From: Catonia carolina
Taxonomy: Eukaryota > Arthropoda > Insecta > Hemiptera > Achilidae
DNA: 64,000 bases
NCBI GenBank assembly: GCA_035578175.1
Contig: JAQMRL010000004.1
Span: 41,683,401-41,747,400, forward strand
Direction: 5' to 3'
This document shows, one piece after another, positions 39,401-46,175 of the stretch (positions within the stretch are counted from its first letter, which is position 1; each line of letters starts with the position of its first letter). Made by a program: the position numbers and the translations under genes. The notes under the pieces are model-generated. The model did no database searches. It was not told the DNA's origin and was given only the letters and a program-made list of their open reading frames with translations.

Positions 39401-40890
39401 GTGATTAGGAAGTGAGACACGACTGGGACTGTAAATCCTCACATGGAAAAAATATATTTGTTATTCTTTTATTAAAGACACTTATCAAGGAAGGGCTCAG
39501 AAAAATTGAAAACAAATATGGAAAAATTGTCCATCCAATGGTAAACTCGCGAATGTGCAAATTCTCAGTTTTACAGGAGAGCAAAAAACAAATTTAATGC
39601 TTCTTCTTTAACACACTTCGTGTATTTTGGTAACTTTACGAAGGCTGTATCTCCTTAGCCAACAAGATACATATTCGCGAGTTTACTACAACATGCGTTG
39701 GGTTGTATATATCAGCATGCACTAACAAACTCATAATCGCAAAATTTGCACATTACGAGTTTACAATTGGAGGGGCGAAATCTAGTGTGAAATTCCTATA
39801 ACTTTATCTTGCTAATGTAAACAATGAACAATATAACCTATGTTTAATCATTATTAAACAATGTAAAAAGAAAAACATAACCTAATTTTAATCATGAGTA
39901 GTGAATGATGCAAAATGAAAATCAAGTTTGACTTAAAAATATGGAAAATCATTTTTTAATTATATACATTTGTCGTAAAGTGCATACTTAGGCTGCAGTC
40001 ATAAGAAAATCCCATCTTCTTACTGCATTTGATGAAAAAATACAAAAAAAAATCATTAATTGATTCTTAACTAAGTGTTGTAAAAAAAGCTTCAAATAAA
40101 AATTGGAGGTTTTTAAAAGTTCTACAACTTTTATTATATTCACCTTTGCCCTAAAATGAATATTAAGGCGAAATATAAAAAAAAATTTTTTAAAAAAATC
40201 TTGACTGTAGGCGAGAAATACCCTATTTTATGTTCTTTTATGGCAAGAGAAAGTAAATTTATGGCCGGCCGCATTGGCGTAGTTGGTAACGTGCTCGCTT
40301 CTCATCATGCGGTCTTGGGTTCGAATCTCACTCAGGCACGGCAGATTTTCATATGTTTAAAAAACAATCATTTCATCCTTCACCATCTGCATTAGCAGTA
40401 ATTGAAAAACAGTCGGACATTAAACCTTAAAAAAAGAGAAAGTAAAAATAGACTAAATAAATATTTAAATACTTGGGAGAAGTAATTCAACTAAATAGAT
40501 TTTATTTGGAACCAATCTTAGAAAGAAGGTAACAAATGGAAAGAGCATATCATCAAACCTTAATACATCTTGTTCTCGCTTCATTTCTGGAATGTCTTGG
40601 ACACAATTTCCAAAAAAAAAAAAAAACAGAATTAATAGATCATTTAATAATTTTAAGTCATTCTAAGTTATTACATAATACATTAATAACTATTTTTTTT
40701 AGGATCACATCAAGATCTTCTGGTAGCAAGAAGGATTGCTGCCAGAAAATTATTACAGATTATCCCCATAGAAGGAAATTCAAGCAAATATTCTAATCTT
40801 ATAGAAGAACGTAAATCAGTAAAAAAAGTAATCAGAAGGACATCATCACCTTATGAACGAACAGTGAAAAGTGCAACTAAAGAATTTTAG
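18175..40890 (+). CDS. Eight-exon gene with two dsRNA-binding-like domains
   Basis: Eight exons join in matching phase: 18175-18420, 26462-26596, 29649-29740, 31638-31791, 32410-32463, 36691-36823, 38803-38963, 40703-40890. From the first ATG (18255) they encode 360 residues. The first exon starts at an acceptor and is open upstream of that ATG (with HGCKDSKELSKRM), so more 5' exons are likely. Residues about 141-224 fold like a dsRBD: helix 1 NPIEFLIRIVSR, strands GRGFYSSCELEN and LRFVMATESLNLF, then helix 2 INARNNSALKMIQ. Residues about 248-320 look like a second dsRBD: strands PVYKILVD and TVQCQALGYSAN, helix 2 VARRIAARKLLQII. The first domain lacks the basic KKxAK-type helix-2 residues; the second keeps Arg and Lys. 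The likely role is RNA binding. The exact family is unknown. An N-terminal XRN2-binding-like segment is a weak possibility. All introns carry transposons. Confidence 0.7.
18500..18805 (-). pseudogene. hAT transposase C-terminal remnant
   Basis: The minus-strand translation shows FPNMEFAMRIFLTLILTN, then APGERSFSKMKLIKDKLQ, and after a frame change AEIDFEGTIHDFVSLK. These match the hAT C-terminal dimerisation region (ERSFSKLKLIK-type block and the following D-F-LK segment). It lies 80 bases after the donor of the first dsRBD-gene exon. The rest of the transposase is not visible. The inserted palindromes begin just upstream of it. Confidence 0.75.
18825..19835. mobile_element. Long-hairpin element, 1011 bp
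   Basis: Ends are CAGGGTGATTCATGAAGTTC and its complement, with TA on both sides inside a (TA)n tract. The two arms (about 18825-19273 and 19388-19835) are nearly complementary over roughly 440 bp, with a ~110-bp spacer. A segment around GCATTTGACACTGGTTTTCT is also repeated in the right half. There is no coding capacity. It is a foldback or long-TIR non-autonomous DNA element. Confidence 0.85.
19862..20207. mobile_element. Near-perfect palindrome, 346 bp
   Basis: The left arm runs ATTGAAATATATATTTTGTA through CACATCTTCAGTAAATT; the right arm is its complement with few mismatches. The centre contains a duplicated AAGGAATACAATTCCTTATC block. TA-rich DNA flanks it. It is a foldback element with no ORF. 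Confidence 0.85.
20227..21166 (+). mobile_element. Rearranged mariner, copy 1
   Basis: Ends are CGAGGTGTGGCTATTAAATA and the matching inverted end near 21140-21166, flanked by TA. The plus strand encodes a broken transposase: ITCDET (first catalytic Asp, followed by a TAG in place of Trp), then HQDNAPAHS and PYSPDLVPCDFYLL, the DD34D core. The helix-turn-helix half is missing. In its place, about 20227-20412 is an inverted copy of the element's own 3' end (complement of 20985-21166). The result is long terminal inverted repeats. Several stops make it inactive. Confidence 0.85.
20766..21083 (+). pseudogene. Mariner transposase, C-terminal catalytic part
   Basis: The ORF includes LHQDNAPAHS with the second catalytic Asp and SPDLVPCDFYLL with the third, typical of mariner DD34D enzymes. 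It lacks the DNA-binding N-terminus and the first Asp in the same frame, so it is a fossil. Confidence 0.88.
21180..21620. other. Unassigned stretch with a 103-codon minus ORF
   Basis: The minus ORF at 21305-21616 has no domain I recognise. It may be more of the hAT element displaced by the hairpin insertions, but no motif supports this. Confidence 0.25.
22095..22270 (+). mobile_element. tRNA-derived SINE with both promoter boxes
   Basis: The head contains a box-A-like TGGTGTAGTGGTCAGTG and a box-B GGTTCAATTCC, as in tRNA genes. A unique body and an (AAATA)n tail follow at 22250-22270. The tail and body show that it is a SINE and not a functional tRNA gene. Confidence 0.75.
22308..22588 (+). 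repeat. F2 repeat, copy b, left part
   Basis: Starts ATCTGGTGTGAAACACTCAC and proceeds through the first stem-loop module. It is interrupted at the TA dinucleotide 22587-22588 by a Tc1-like element and resumes at 23182. Confidence 0.8.
22589..23181 (-). mobile_element. Tc1-like element inside F2
   Basis: A 593-bp element with inverted ends CAGTACCGCTCAAATTAATT and complement, flanked by TA. The minus strand encodes a transposase fragment at 22851-23072 with FQQDFAPSH, then NSPELNPIKN. Counting from the QQD Asp, exactly 34 residues precede the position of the catalytic Glu, which is Lys here. The N-terminal domain and the first Asp are missing, so it is inactive. Confidence 0.88.
22851..23072 (-). 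pseudogene. Tc1-like transposase fragment, catalytic Glu lost
   Basis: 73 codons covering the second catalytic Asp (QQDFAPSH) to the third catalytic site (SPELNPIKN). Family members have Glu where Lys is found here. VVNL at the end is the degraded NLW block. Confidence 0.85.
23182..23776 (+). repeat. F2 repeat, copy b, right part
   Basis: Continues the interrupted F2 copy with the second stem-loop module, the (CA)n patch at about 23615-23630, GGGGGTCTGAAAATGTG and the terminus GGCAAGAGAAAGT. Confidence 0.8.
23780..24660. other. Intron stretch, nothing recognised
   Basis: AT-rich intron of the dsRBD gene. No exon with matching phase, no repeat ends and no domain were seen. Confidence 0.35.
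24677..25020 (-). pseudogene. LINE 3' remnant, heavily decayed
   Basis: The minus strand reads KKGISFFGHIIRTHKHKRGS and ARMKEYWRKIKEKY, resembling the basic C-terminal region of LINE ORF2 proteins. The 123-codon plus ORF over it (24588-24959) is antisense. A terminus-like GCGGTGCATACCACTTCTTC at 24677 is shared with the palindrome at 25311-25556. Confidence 0.45.
25311..25556. mobile_element. Palindromic foldback element, ~246 bp
   Basis: Arms run from GCAGAGCACACCGCTTCATC and AGCTTCTAGAA at the left to their complements at the right. The centre contains TTGAATTC-type inner repeats. The design resembles the palindrome at 19862-20207. No ORF. Confidence 0.75.
25660..26200 (+). pseudogene. LINE ORF2 C-terminal remnant
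   Basis: Translation gives YMGCQIGLDRELDVDKKV, then RRRTHKHTLMRFYNVMAIPI, a thumb and C-terminal region common to several insect LINEs. Further downstream, with frame changes, are a DRKRNLVRP block and FDAGTG. Frame breaks start near 25889. It differs from the RTE elements in this window. Confidence 0.7.
26462..26596 (+). CDS. dsRBD gene, exon 2
   Basis: 135 bases between TACAACAG and GTGAAG, phase 1 in and out. Encodes SISEFEPTFQLLVAKFARVM followed by ERAGIKHN, likely helical, with no known motif. Confidence 0.7.
26935..27165. repeat. Interspersed repeat F6, copy 1
   Basis: Shares AAGTAACACCAGTTGGGCAA- and GTACGGTGACCAACTGAC-like blocks with 52128-52265 in the same orientation. No ORF. Class unknown, possibly a SINE. 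Confidence 0.5.
27352..27395. repeat. Lone hAT-like MITE end
   Basis: AATGGCGGATCTAGGATTTG resembles the ends of the MITEs at 395 and 13142. No partner end is seen nearby. Confidence 0.4.
27541..27632 (-). mobile_element. F1 SINE-like element, internal fragment
   Basis: The middle part of F1 (CCAGGCCCTCTGAAAAGCAT, then CACCTTCACTTCATTCACCA) in reverse orientation. Confidence 0.6.
27680..27955 (-). pseudogene. LINE ORF2 C-terminal remnant, minus strand
   Basis: The minus translation includes KFLPLLMYAAETWIG, the LLYGSETW-like block of LINE reverse transcriptases, and FHNVRRLVWVQ after it in degraded form. Short and broken. Confidence 0.5.
27964..28683 (+). mobile_element. PIF/Harbinger derivative carrying a MADF fragment
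   Basis: Inverted ends with the core CAGACAGCAAGCAG lie just inside TTA repeats at 27961-27963 and 28684-28686. A 3-bp TTA/TAA duplication is typical of PIF/Harbinger. The subterminal regions carry many copies of an AGCAGGTTAGAGCAGTAA-like motif in both directions. Inside is a truncated MADF ORF. The DDE transposase is absent, so this is a deletion derivative. Confidence 0.8.
28217..28414 (+). pseudogene. Truncated MADF-domain protein of a Harbinger
   Basis: From ATG 28217 the frame reads LISAVYKHAILWD, then AAWNEVCKELQTNKCG. This is the MADF (Myb/SANT-like) signature, LWD and W-x-V-x-x-x-L, close to the start of the second protein in insect PIF/Harbinger elements. The frame stops at 28412-28414 after 65 codons, before the domain is complete. 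The intact protein would bind subterminal DNA and recruit the transposase. Confidence 0.72.
28974..29612. repeat. Interspersed repeat F3, copy 2
   Basis: Same-orientation copy of 2588-3190, ending 37 bases before exon 3 of the dsRBD gene. Shared blocks: GGGTCGAGTTCTCGCT, GGTGAGGTGAGGAAGTGGAG. Confidence 0.65.
29649..29740 (+). CDS. dsRBD gene, exon 3
   Basis: 92 bases between TTCTTTTCAG and GTATGT, entering in phase 1 and leaving in phase 0. Encodes an acidic linker (QPKSQPEDEPVYDIY, DDSQIPEE) before the first dsRBD. It starts 37 bases after repeat F3 copy 2. Confidence 0.7.
29907..30609. mobile_element. TTAA-flanked element F4, copy 1
   Basis: 703 bp with inverted ends GGGGAGACT / AGTCTCCCC, flanked by TTAA at 29903-29906 and 30610-30613. 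A TTAA duplication suggests the piggyBac superfamily. No transposase is present. The body matches copy 2 at 33947-34676 in the same orientation. Confidence 0.75.
30614..31637. other. Intron stretch, nothing recognised
   Basis: AT-rich intron 3 sequence of the dsRBD gene without recognisable repeats or exons. Confidence 0.35.
31638..31791 (+). CDS. dsRBD gene, exon 4 (dsRBD1, first half)
   Basis: 154 bases between TTGCTTCAG and GTATGA, phase 0 to 1. Encodes helix 1 and strand 1 of the first dsRBD-like fold (PIEFLIRIVSR; GRGFYSSCELENF). Confidence 0.72.
31792..32409. other. Short intron of the dsRBD gene
   Basis: 618-bp AT-rich intron between exons 4 and 5, with no repeat recognised. It is the shortest intron of the gene. 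Confidence 0.5.
32410..32463 (+). CDS. dsRBD gene, exon 5 (microexon, strand 2)
   Basis: 54 bases between TATTCTCAG and GTATGTG, phase 1 to 1, so skipping would keep the frame. It encodes the central strand LRFVMATESLNLF, needed for a dsRBD fold, so it is probably constitutive. Confidence 0.65.
32546..33469 (-). mobile_element. Rearranged mariner, copy 2
   Basis: 924 bp flanked by TA, with ends CGCGGTGTGGCTATAAAATA and its inverted partner near 33443-33469. It is the same family as the element at 20227-21166 but in the opposite orientation. The transposase (minus strand, 32640-33220) covers ITCDETWFF, then a PCDFYLL block, with frameshifts. The helix-turn-helix half is replaced by an inverted copy of the 3' end (about 33222-33469, ~248 bp). 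Its junction differs from copy 1. Confidence 0.85.
33769..35285 (-). pseudogene. Second mariner-type element, split by F4
   Basis: The minus translation of about 34746-35070 gives MATVFWD, CETxRILWRATHNKRRG and ILTFDHLLAFSHEMP. These resemble the middle of a mariner transposase around the first catalytic Asp and the NKRRGML block. The HDNARPH block with the second Asp is not kept. Ends are uncertain (perhaps near 33769 and 35285). An F4 element is inserted at TTAA 33943-33946. Confidence 0.55.
33947..34676. mobile_element. TTAA-flanked element F4, copy 2
   Basis: 730 bp with ends GGGGAGACT and a diverged AGTCTCTCC, flanked by TTAA at 33943-33946 and 34677-34680. Same orientation as copy 1, and nested in the mariner-type remnant. 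Confidence 0.72.
35286..35980. other. Flank of a Mutator-like remnant
   Basis: Intron sequence. An ATAGATGGGAGCT motif near 35387 is inverted at about 36549-36561, which may mark the ends of the Mutator-like element. Confidence 0.35.
35985..36400 (+). pseudogene. Mutator-like transposase-domain fragment
   Basis: The plus frame reads LLKPYGPDVNIRKEECVNHV, GKRLGNTLRNLV, LKQTTITKLQDYY. After a -1 shift near 36220 come AIYASLYHSISTDENPQH and CPVGAASWCFYNRA. This order resembles the conserved C-terminal part of the Mutator-like transposase domain proteins frequent in arthropod genomes (D-E/K-PQH and SWC-YNR blocks). The upstream catalytic region is missing. It is preceded by CACGCAG, which could serve as a cryptic acceptor, but its phase and frameshift argue against use in the dsRBD gene. 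Confidence 0.6.
36691..36823 (+). CDS. dsRBD gene, exon 6 (dsRBD1 helix 2)
   Basis: 133 bases between TTTATTTTAG and GTAAATA, phase 1 to 2. Encodes VGPDRINARNNSALKMIQHV, the closing helix, then a Ser/Lys linker. Without splicing a TAA follows two codons later, so retention of the next intron would truncate the protein. Confidence 0.68.
36997..37368 (-). mobile_element. F1 SINE-like element
   Basis: Near full-length F1 in reverse orientation: TTGTTGTTTAGATTGTCAG through GCAAATAATTTAACACTC. Confidence 0.72.
37805..37975 (-). mobile_element. SINE, copy 2 (tail half)
   Basis: Reverse-orientation copy of the SINE at 8608-8850: GATGAGGATGATAGGTATAA, TTGAACCCCAACCATCAAAG and CTAGTATTCAAAT correspond in reverse order. 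The promoter half is missing. Confidence 0.6.
38030..38690 (+). pseudogene. LINE ORF2 remnant before exon 7
   Basis: VKEFTYLGTVFLSDGK in translation is the post-palm block of a LINE reverse transcriptase. Downstream, in broken frames, is a basic RPKSRPKHQVDG segment. The frame is destroyed by many stops. Confidence 0.55.
38803..38963 (+). CDS. dsRBD gene, exon 7 (dsRBD2, first half)
   Basis: 161 bases between TGTTTTTACAG and GTACAG, phase 2 to 1. Encodes LETAIRIVCLSEDYEVKLKK and strands PVYKILVD and TVQCQALGYSAN. A LINE remnant begins about 60 bases after its donor. Confidence 0.7.
39020..39425 (+). pseudogene. LINE ORF2 C-terminal remnant after exon 7
   Basis: Reads ERVCTYGVKLWILIKRQKDC, AVEMDFWRRNCGVSQIY, ITWKQLKWFGHL, then RMEDGRWAKRVWEW and GRRRGRSEVTWLADVQEA. 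This is a well-preserved C-terminal tail of an insect LINE. A stop after GHL breaks the frame. It is distinct from the RTE copies. Confidence 0.75.
39781..40257 (+). repeat. F2 repeat, copy c, deleted form
   Basis: Begins TCTAGTGTGAAATTCC and ends GGCAAGAGAAAGT near 40255, but the segment with the (CA)n patch and GGGGTCTGAAAA block is deleted. Confidence 0.65.
40262..40432 (+). mobile_element. tRNA-derived SINE in the last intron
   Basis: The head has a box-A-like TGGCGTAGTTGGTAACG and box-B GGTTCGAATCT. It ends CGGACATTAAACCTTAAAAA. AAGAGAAAGTAAA-like direct repeats flank it (about 40245-40257 and 40433-40446), placing the insertion exactly at the end of F2 copy c. It lies about 270 bases before the last exon. 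Confidence 0.75.
40703..40890 (+). CDS. dsRBD gene, last exon
   Basis: Starts after a T-rich acceptor TTTTTTTTAG in phase 1 and ends at TAG 40888-40890. Encodes helix 2 of the second dsRBD (DLLVARRIAARKLLQII) and a basic Ser/Lys/Arg tail (RKSVKKVIRRTSSPYERTVK) that could add RNA affinity or a nuclear signal. Confidence 0.72.
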
Positions 40891-41043
40891 TATATTTTTA
40901 TTATCATTATTTTGTATTATTATACACTTAGTTTTTACATAATAATTTTATTATAATTATATAAACAAGATTTTACAGAACAATTTATATCATGTAACAT
41001 ATTTTTATAAATTACTTAACACTATTTTTTATTATGGATATAC

Positions 41044-41049
41044 AATAAA
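41044..41049 (+). terminator. Poly(A) signal of the dsRBD gene
   Basis: AATAAA lies 154 bases after the stop codon at 40890, giving a short 3' UTR. It is the first canonical signal after the last exon. Confidence 0.6.
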
Positions 41050-41299
41050 ATACTGAACTATAAAAATGTACCTTTTATTTTCTTTTTGATGTAGAACCTA
41101 AGACGTAATAATTGTTTATCTCTTTAAATAGTGGTGCACAACTTTTTATTTTGCAGCACCTTATCAGTGGAACTAACTTATAATGGCAACCTGATACCCA
41201 TAATATTATATTGTTAATTAGCTAATTAGGTTTTAATAAAAGTTTAAAAAGTTTTAATAAATGTTTAAATAATTTTTAGTAATAATTATTTCAAATGCC

Positions 41300-41695
41300 C
41301 ATAACAAACAGGTGGAGTGTCAATTATTTACACTCAATCTATTAGTTGCAGGGCTAAAATAAATAGTTCTGTTTTTTTATCACATGCCCAGCCAATTAAA
41401 TGACTGAATTGTTTAAGAACAGAAGAGGCAGAGGTGTAAAAGACACTAATCAGAGTTACTTTCAGGCCTCTGAAAGTAATGAATTTCATCATACCGCCAG
41501 ACCCTTTGGTGAATAAAGTGAAGGTGTTTTGCAGAGTGGAAAATATGTGCTTTTCAGAGGGCTCGGCATGCTGATAAGCATACTTTTCCACTCAGTAAGG
41601 AAGAAATGGTAAACCACCGAACTCCTCGTTTTACTTAGTAAAACCTCTACAGATTCAAACCAGCCTTATGGCTGATGAACTAAACAACAAGTATT
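41300..41695 (+). mobile_element. F1 SINE-like element
   Basis: Near full length in F1 orientation, from ACAGGTGGAGTGTCAATTAT to GCTGATGAACTAAACAACA. It lies downstream of the dsRBD gene. A second F1 start (GGGCAGGTGGAATGTTAAAT) follows at about 41709. Confidence 0.75.
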
Positions 41696-41877
41696 TCAAA
41701 TGCTCAGAACGGGCAGGTGGAATGTTAAATTATTTATCAGCCCAAACACTAAGCCAAGAGTGGTGGTGGAGGTGATGAATATAAAATTTTATTCAATCAC
41801 TATATTTAGAAATAGATACAATACAGTTTACACACATAGAAAATCTTATAAATAACTGCATATTTGTAAAAAAAAAA

Positions 41878-42738
41878 AAATCTGGTGTGAAACACTCACA
41901 CGACTCTTTCTTGCCAATGAAAATAATGACCAATATAACCTAATATTAGTAATAAAACATTAGAAATATATAAAAAAAATTAATCTCAAAGAACATAAAT
42001 TCATTTTAATCATGAGTGGAATGACCTTAAACAAAAATTAACCTCTGTTTGACTTAAAAACATGGCATATCAATAATTGATACTAAACCAAGCTCTGTAG
42101 AGAAAATTGCTTGAAATAAAAGTTGTAGATTTTTTTATTCTCTATAATTTTTATTATATACACTTTTGTCATAAATGGCACACAGTCTTAGGCAGACATA
42201 AGGCTGCAGTCTTTAAAAATCACATTTTTTACCAATTTAGATGGAAAAAACACAGAAAATGACTAAACCAAGCGATGTACAAAAAAATGTTTGAAGTAGA
42301 AGTTATAGGGTTTTAAATTTTCTATAACTTTTATTATATACAACTTTACCCTAGAATGTATAATAAGGCCGCAATCTTTAAAAGATTATTTTTTTACCAC
42401 AAGAGCACAGCACCTCCGAAAGAATTTCAGCAGACATAGTGCTTATACTATTTTGCAGAGAATAAAAATGTAGTGCATGAGGTGACTTTTTAAAAAAATT
42501 AGAGGAGCTGTTTTTGAGAAAATAGCAAAACAGTGAAAAATTGCACGAATAAAATACACTAAATCTTCCAGTTGAAAAATTTTGATGAAAATTTCCATGT
42601 CAGGTTCATATTTTTTGGGATTTTGTGGGCTTGAAAACATGTAAATCCGGTGAAAACTTGAATTAGAAAAATTTACATGAAAACAATACTTTCCTTCCCT
42701 ATATATAATTATTTATACAGGGCAAGAGAAAGTAAAAA
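41878..42738 (+). repeat. F2 repeat, copy d
   Basis: Full-span copy with both termini, TCTGGTGTGAAACACTCACA and GGCAAGAGAAAGT, and both stem-loop modules. The (CA)n patch and part of its flank are deleted. Confidence 0.75.
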
Positions 42739-42739
42739 G

Positions 42740-43990
42740 AGACATCTGTGAAATTGTGAAATAATATATAGCACAAAAATAACAATTTATTTTTTATCAC
42801 AGATTTCTTTACTTTTACAAATAGAAAATGGATTACTTTTAAACAACAAAAAAAGAGGGATGGTATGTGTGTGTGTGGGAGAGAGAGAGCTGATGAGTTA
42901 AATGGATATTGAAAGAGTACAGTATAATCTAATTTAACATATTAACAAATAGCTGCATTCACCTGTACTTAACATTTGGCTCTTAAATTTAGACAATTGT
43001 ATTTAGTTGTATTAGTTTAGTGTGTATTAAAATGTCATTTCAGACAAAAGAGTATGTATGAGTAATCAAATACAAACATGAAATGGTTGGGTGCCAAAAA
43101 TAATTTTGTTCACTAGTCATAAGAGATTGAAGACATCTGTTAGTCTATCTTTATTATACTTTAAGCACTGAACCATTACCAGCTACTATTACATGTAAAA
43201 CATTTGGTTGATTTAACTTTCTTAATTAGTATATGAAAACCTGAGGAAGTTCTTTGATCAACCAGAAATTTGATTGTCATGTAAAATTTTTCTGGTTGCG
43301 GTGCATTGGTAGAGGCTCTATAGTCATCTACATGTTCAGTTGACACAACGGAGCAGTATAGGACAATTTTTTTCTTATGGGGGTGTGATTGCTATTATCA
43401 CATACAAAAACATTGGTTTTTAGATCAATCAATGCCATCATAACTAATAACATTCCCCTCCTCCGCGCCCCAACCATAACAAACCTTTATATAGTAGTCT
43501 ATATGACTATTAATTAATAATTAACACTATAAGTTTATACTCAATCAACTTCATATTATGCGGATTCCAAATGTGAAATATTTTTTCGATATCTGTACTG
43601 GGAAAGATTTTTAGATTTGTAATAAGCGATTGCGTCATTTGTTTACATTTATCATGCAGTGTTTAGAAAGTTCGGCGAGGGAATGTGGAGAAGGCATTAG
43701 TAAGTCTACAGTAAAATAGATAAGATATTCATTTTAACCCGCCCCCCTTAATAGAAAATGTTTTTACAGTTTTTGGATTTTTTACAATTCATTTAACATT
43801 GTACATGATACATAATTTTTTTTCTGTTAAGTAAAACTTGAATTGTAGTTCTACCTTAAAAAATACGTATTCTATAGAGGTTTAAAAAATGTATTTATAT
43901 ACGGCATCCAGATGCCTTTAATTGATATTTTTAGTTGCGCTAATCGTGACGATTCCCATAAGATTCATTGTGTCAACTGAACTTGCAAAC
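42740..43990. other. Intergenic stretch, microsatellite only
   Basis: A GT/GA-rich microsatellite lies at about 42866-42892. An inverted pair GTTCAGTTGACACAAC (about 43337) and GTGTCAACTGAAC (about 43971) bounds ~640 bp and may mark an unnamed element. No gene. Confidence 0.35.
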
Positions 43991-43995
43991 GACTT

Positions 43996-44150
43996 GATCT
44001 TTCTCTTGTCTGTATGAATGTATAGGAAGAAAATAATTGTTTTATGCTGATTTTTCGAAATCAAGTTTTCACCAGATGTACACGTTTTTAAACCCCCCCC
44101 CCCTAAACCCGAAAAATATGTTTTTAGCGATTGGTGTGTATGTACCAAAT
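43996..44150 (-). repeat. F2 repeat, right-end fragment
   Basis: Reverse-orientation right end: TTTCTCTTGTCTGTATGAAT through TTTTTAGCGATTGGTGTG, with a C9 run at 44094-44102. Confidence 0.7.
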
Positions 44151-45230
44151 TTGATAACTTTATGAATTTATTTCGCTCAAAACGCTAAATACTTTAGGCT
44201 ATATAGACTAATTTTCAAACGACTTTTTGAGCTTTCGTTTTGAACCTAACTATCTTACACTCCGCATTTCAAATTTTAAACTGAATGAATCAACGGAGCG
44301 TTCAGCTTTTATAAATTATGAGTCTTAATAATTTCTATAATAACTGTGAATAAGACAAAAAAGAACCAACAATTAGAACTCCTAGAGTTTGTCAAAATAA
44401 TCTAAATAATAAAAGAAATAACGTAAATAAAAATAGATTAAATAATAAAATAGAGAAATAAAAGGCTCAAAAACATAATAAAATCGTTTACTGCCTAAGG
44501 GACAACAGTTGAACCTGGTCCGGCCATTCTGAAAAATACTTCATATTCGATAAAAGCTTCTATCGTCCCAAATATTGTCTATTGTCACAATAGGCTACAA
44601 TATTAAAAAATATAAATGTACGAGTATATGTGTTTTATTGGGTTATAAATGTTCATTATACATATATTTTGGATCTCCTCTGTTAGATGTCTATCACTAA
44701 TTAACTACGGTAGGTACTGCACGTTATGAAATGAAGGGAGTACATTCTACAATGCTGTCTAATATGAAGGCGGGAATGGTTATTCGCTAATCAACGTCGT
44801 TCTGTAGTATCTGTTGGCATACTGTATTATTATATATTAATAAAGATATATCTAATGAATTTCCTGGAGTTAGATGACACTGTACAAAATGAAGATGATG
44901 CGTAGTTTTTCTGCAGCACAAGAGATTGATTTGTAATCCTCGTCGTTGCCGTAATGGTCACGACGTGCTTTTACAATTTAGGAAACAGAAATGGTGACCT
45001 ATTTGAGAAGATACTTAAAGCAATTAGAGATTTTATGCCTCCGGTATGATGTTTTTTTATTAATTTATTACATTGGCAAAATGAAAATGAAAACAACTAA
45101 AACAAGCAAATAAATTAACAAGAATGTTTCATTTATGTCAATGAGTGTGTGCTTGCAAACGCTCACATATTGACTGCGTGTGAGAACACGTGGTGTGTAG
45201 TGAGAATCTTTATTCAGCAGTGGGAGAACT
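44151..45230. other. Intergenic stretch upstream of Rbp6-like gene
   Basis: No repeat ends or exons recognised. It may contain distal regulatory sequence of the downstream gene, but nothing specific is visible. Confidence 0.35.
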
Positions 45231-45234
45231 TTAA

Positions 45235-45515
45235 CAAGGGGCAGGAGTTATAATAGTGGTAGGCATCTAACACAGTAGACCCAAAATGTTCTAAAGAAAA
45301 AAATATATTGAGAAAACCGAGGAAACTTAATGAACTTAACCGAATTCAGGAAACTAATTACGGACTTTAAGGGCTTCCTGAAGAGCGAAAATAGAAGACT
45401 GGATGGACAGAGGAAAGAAGAAGAGCCTAAAGTGAACAAATGCTGAGAACTTGGGTTCCAAAAAGAGCTTCCAGAAACACTAGTCACGTCACGTGGTGTA
45501 AAAATTGGCCTTATA
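45235..45515 (-). repeat. Fragment related to the element at 11197
   Basis: The block AACTAATTACGGACTTTAAG, GGGCTTCCTGAAGAG and AAAAAGAGCTTCCAGAAACA corresponds to 11590-11840 with about the same order. Terminal repeats are not clear. Confidence 0.5.
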
Positions 45516-45965
45516 CGAGAAAAAAGTTTTATTTTGTTAATAATGTGTTTGTTAAAAAATTGGTAATAATGTTTAATGACATTATGCAATTAATATAAAA
45601 TTAATGAATTTAAACAAATTACGTATTGCATAATATAAATCTATTGTGTGATATTTACACAATAAAATAAAATGAAAATATCTGGTTTAAAGAAACGCAT
45701 TGTACTGTCATTAGTCAGATTGAAGCAAATACGGAAGTTTAATTTTTCACCGTAAGATGGCGCTGCATGGCTTTACTCTAATCGTCTTGGCAGCATGTTT
45801 TTAGCGGTGAACAAGGAGCGTTTTTAGCCGGTGTATGAAGTTAAACAAGGATAAAGATACAAGTGACGTCACGTGTATTGACCAATAACAGCACAGATCG
45901 CGCGCAATACCCCACCACAAACTAGTAGCTCCCATTGTGGGGAGCGCCAAAACAGCAGCTTTTGT

Positions 45966-46000
45966 TCAGTTTCGTGTTGGTTGTAGCGACGTTCGGTAGT
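45966..46000 (+). promoter_or_regulatory. Initiator-type core promoter of Rbp6-like gene
   Basis: TCAGTT at 45966-45971 matches the arthropod initiator, with the likely +1 A at 45968. At +28 (45995) GGTAG matches four of five positions of the downstream promoter element. No TATA box is seen 25-35 bases upstream. The region is locally less AT-rich than its surroundings, which fits a housekeeping or developmental promoter. Prediction from motifs only. Confidence 0.45.
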
Positions 46001-46175
46001 TGCAGTAGATTGTGAGAAACAGTTTTGGTGGAGTTTTAGTCCGATATTTCACCAAAAACTCTTTCTATTCTTTTTAGTGTGTAGTTTTTCTCCTTCCCCG
46101 TCATATTAGTGTACCTGATTGGGAGTTATTTTGTTTTGTGTGTGAACCAAAGTTGGTTTTTTGTTATTGCTAAAT

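Noticed and set aside
40262..40342. Possible tRNA gene
   Set aside because: Flanked by a target duplication and followed by a SINE body and A-rich tail; treated as a SINE.
43337..43983. Inverted pair around 640 bp as a transposon
   Set aside because: Only about 13-16 bp match, with no target duplication or further copies seen; left as a note.
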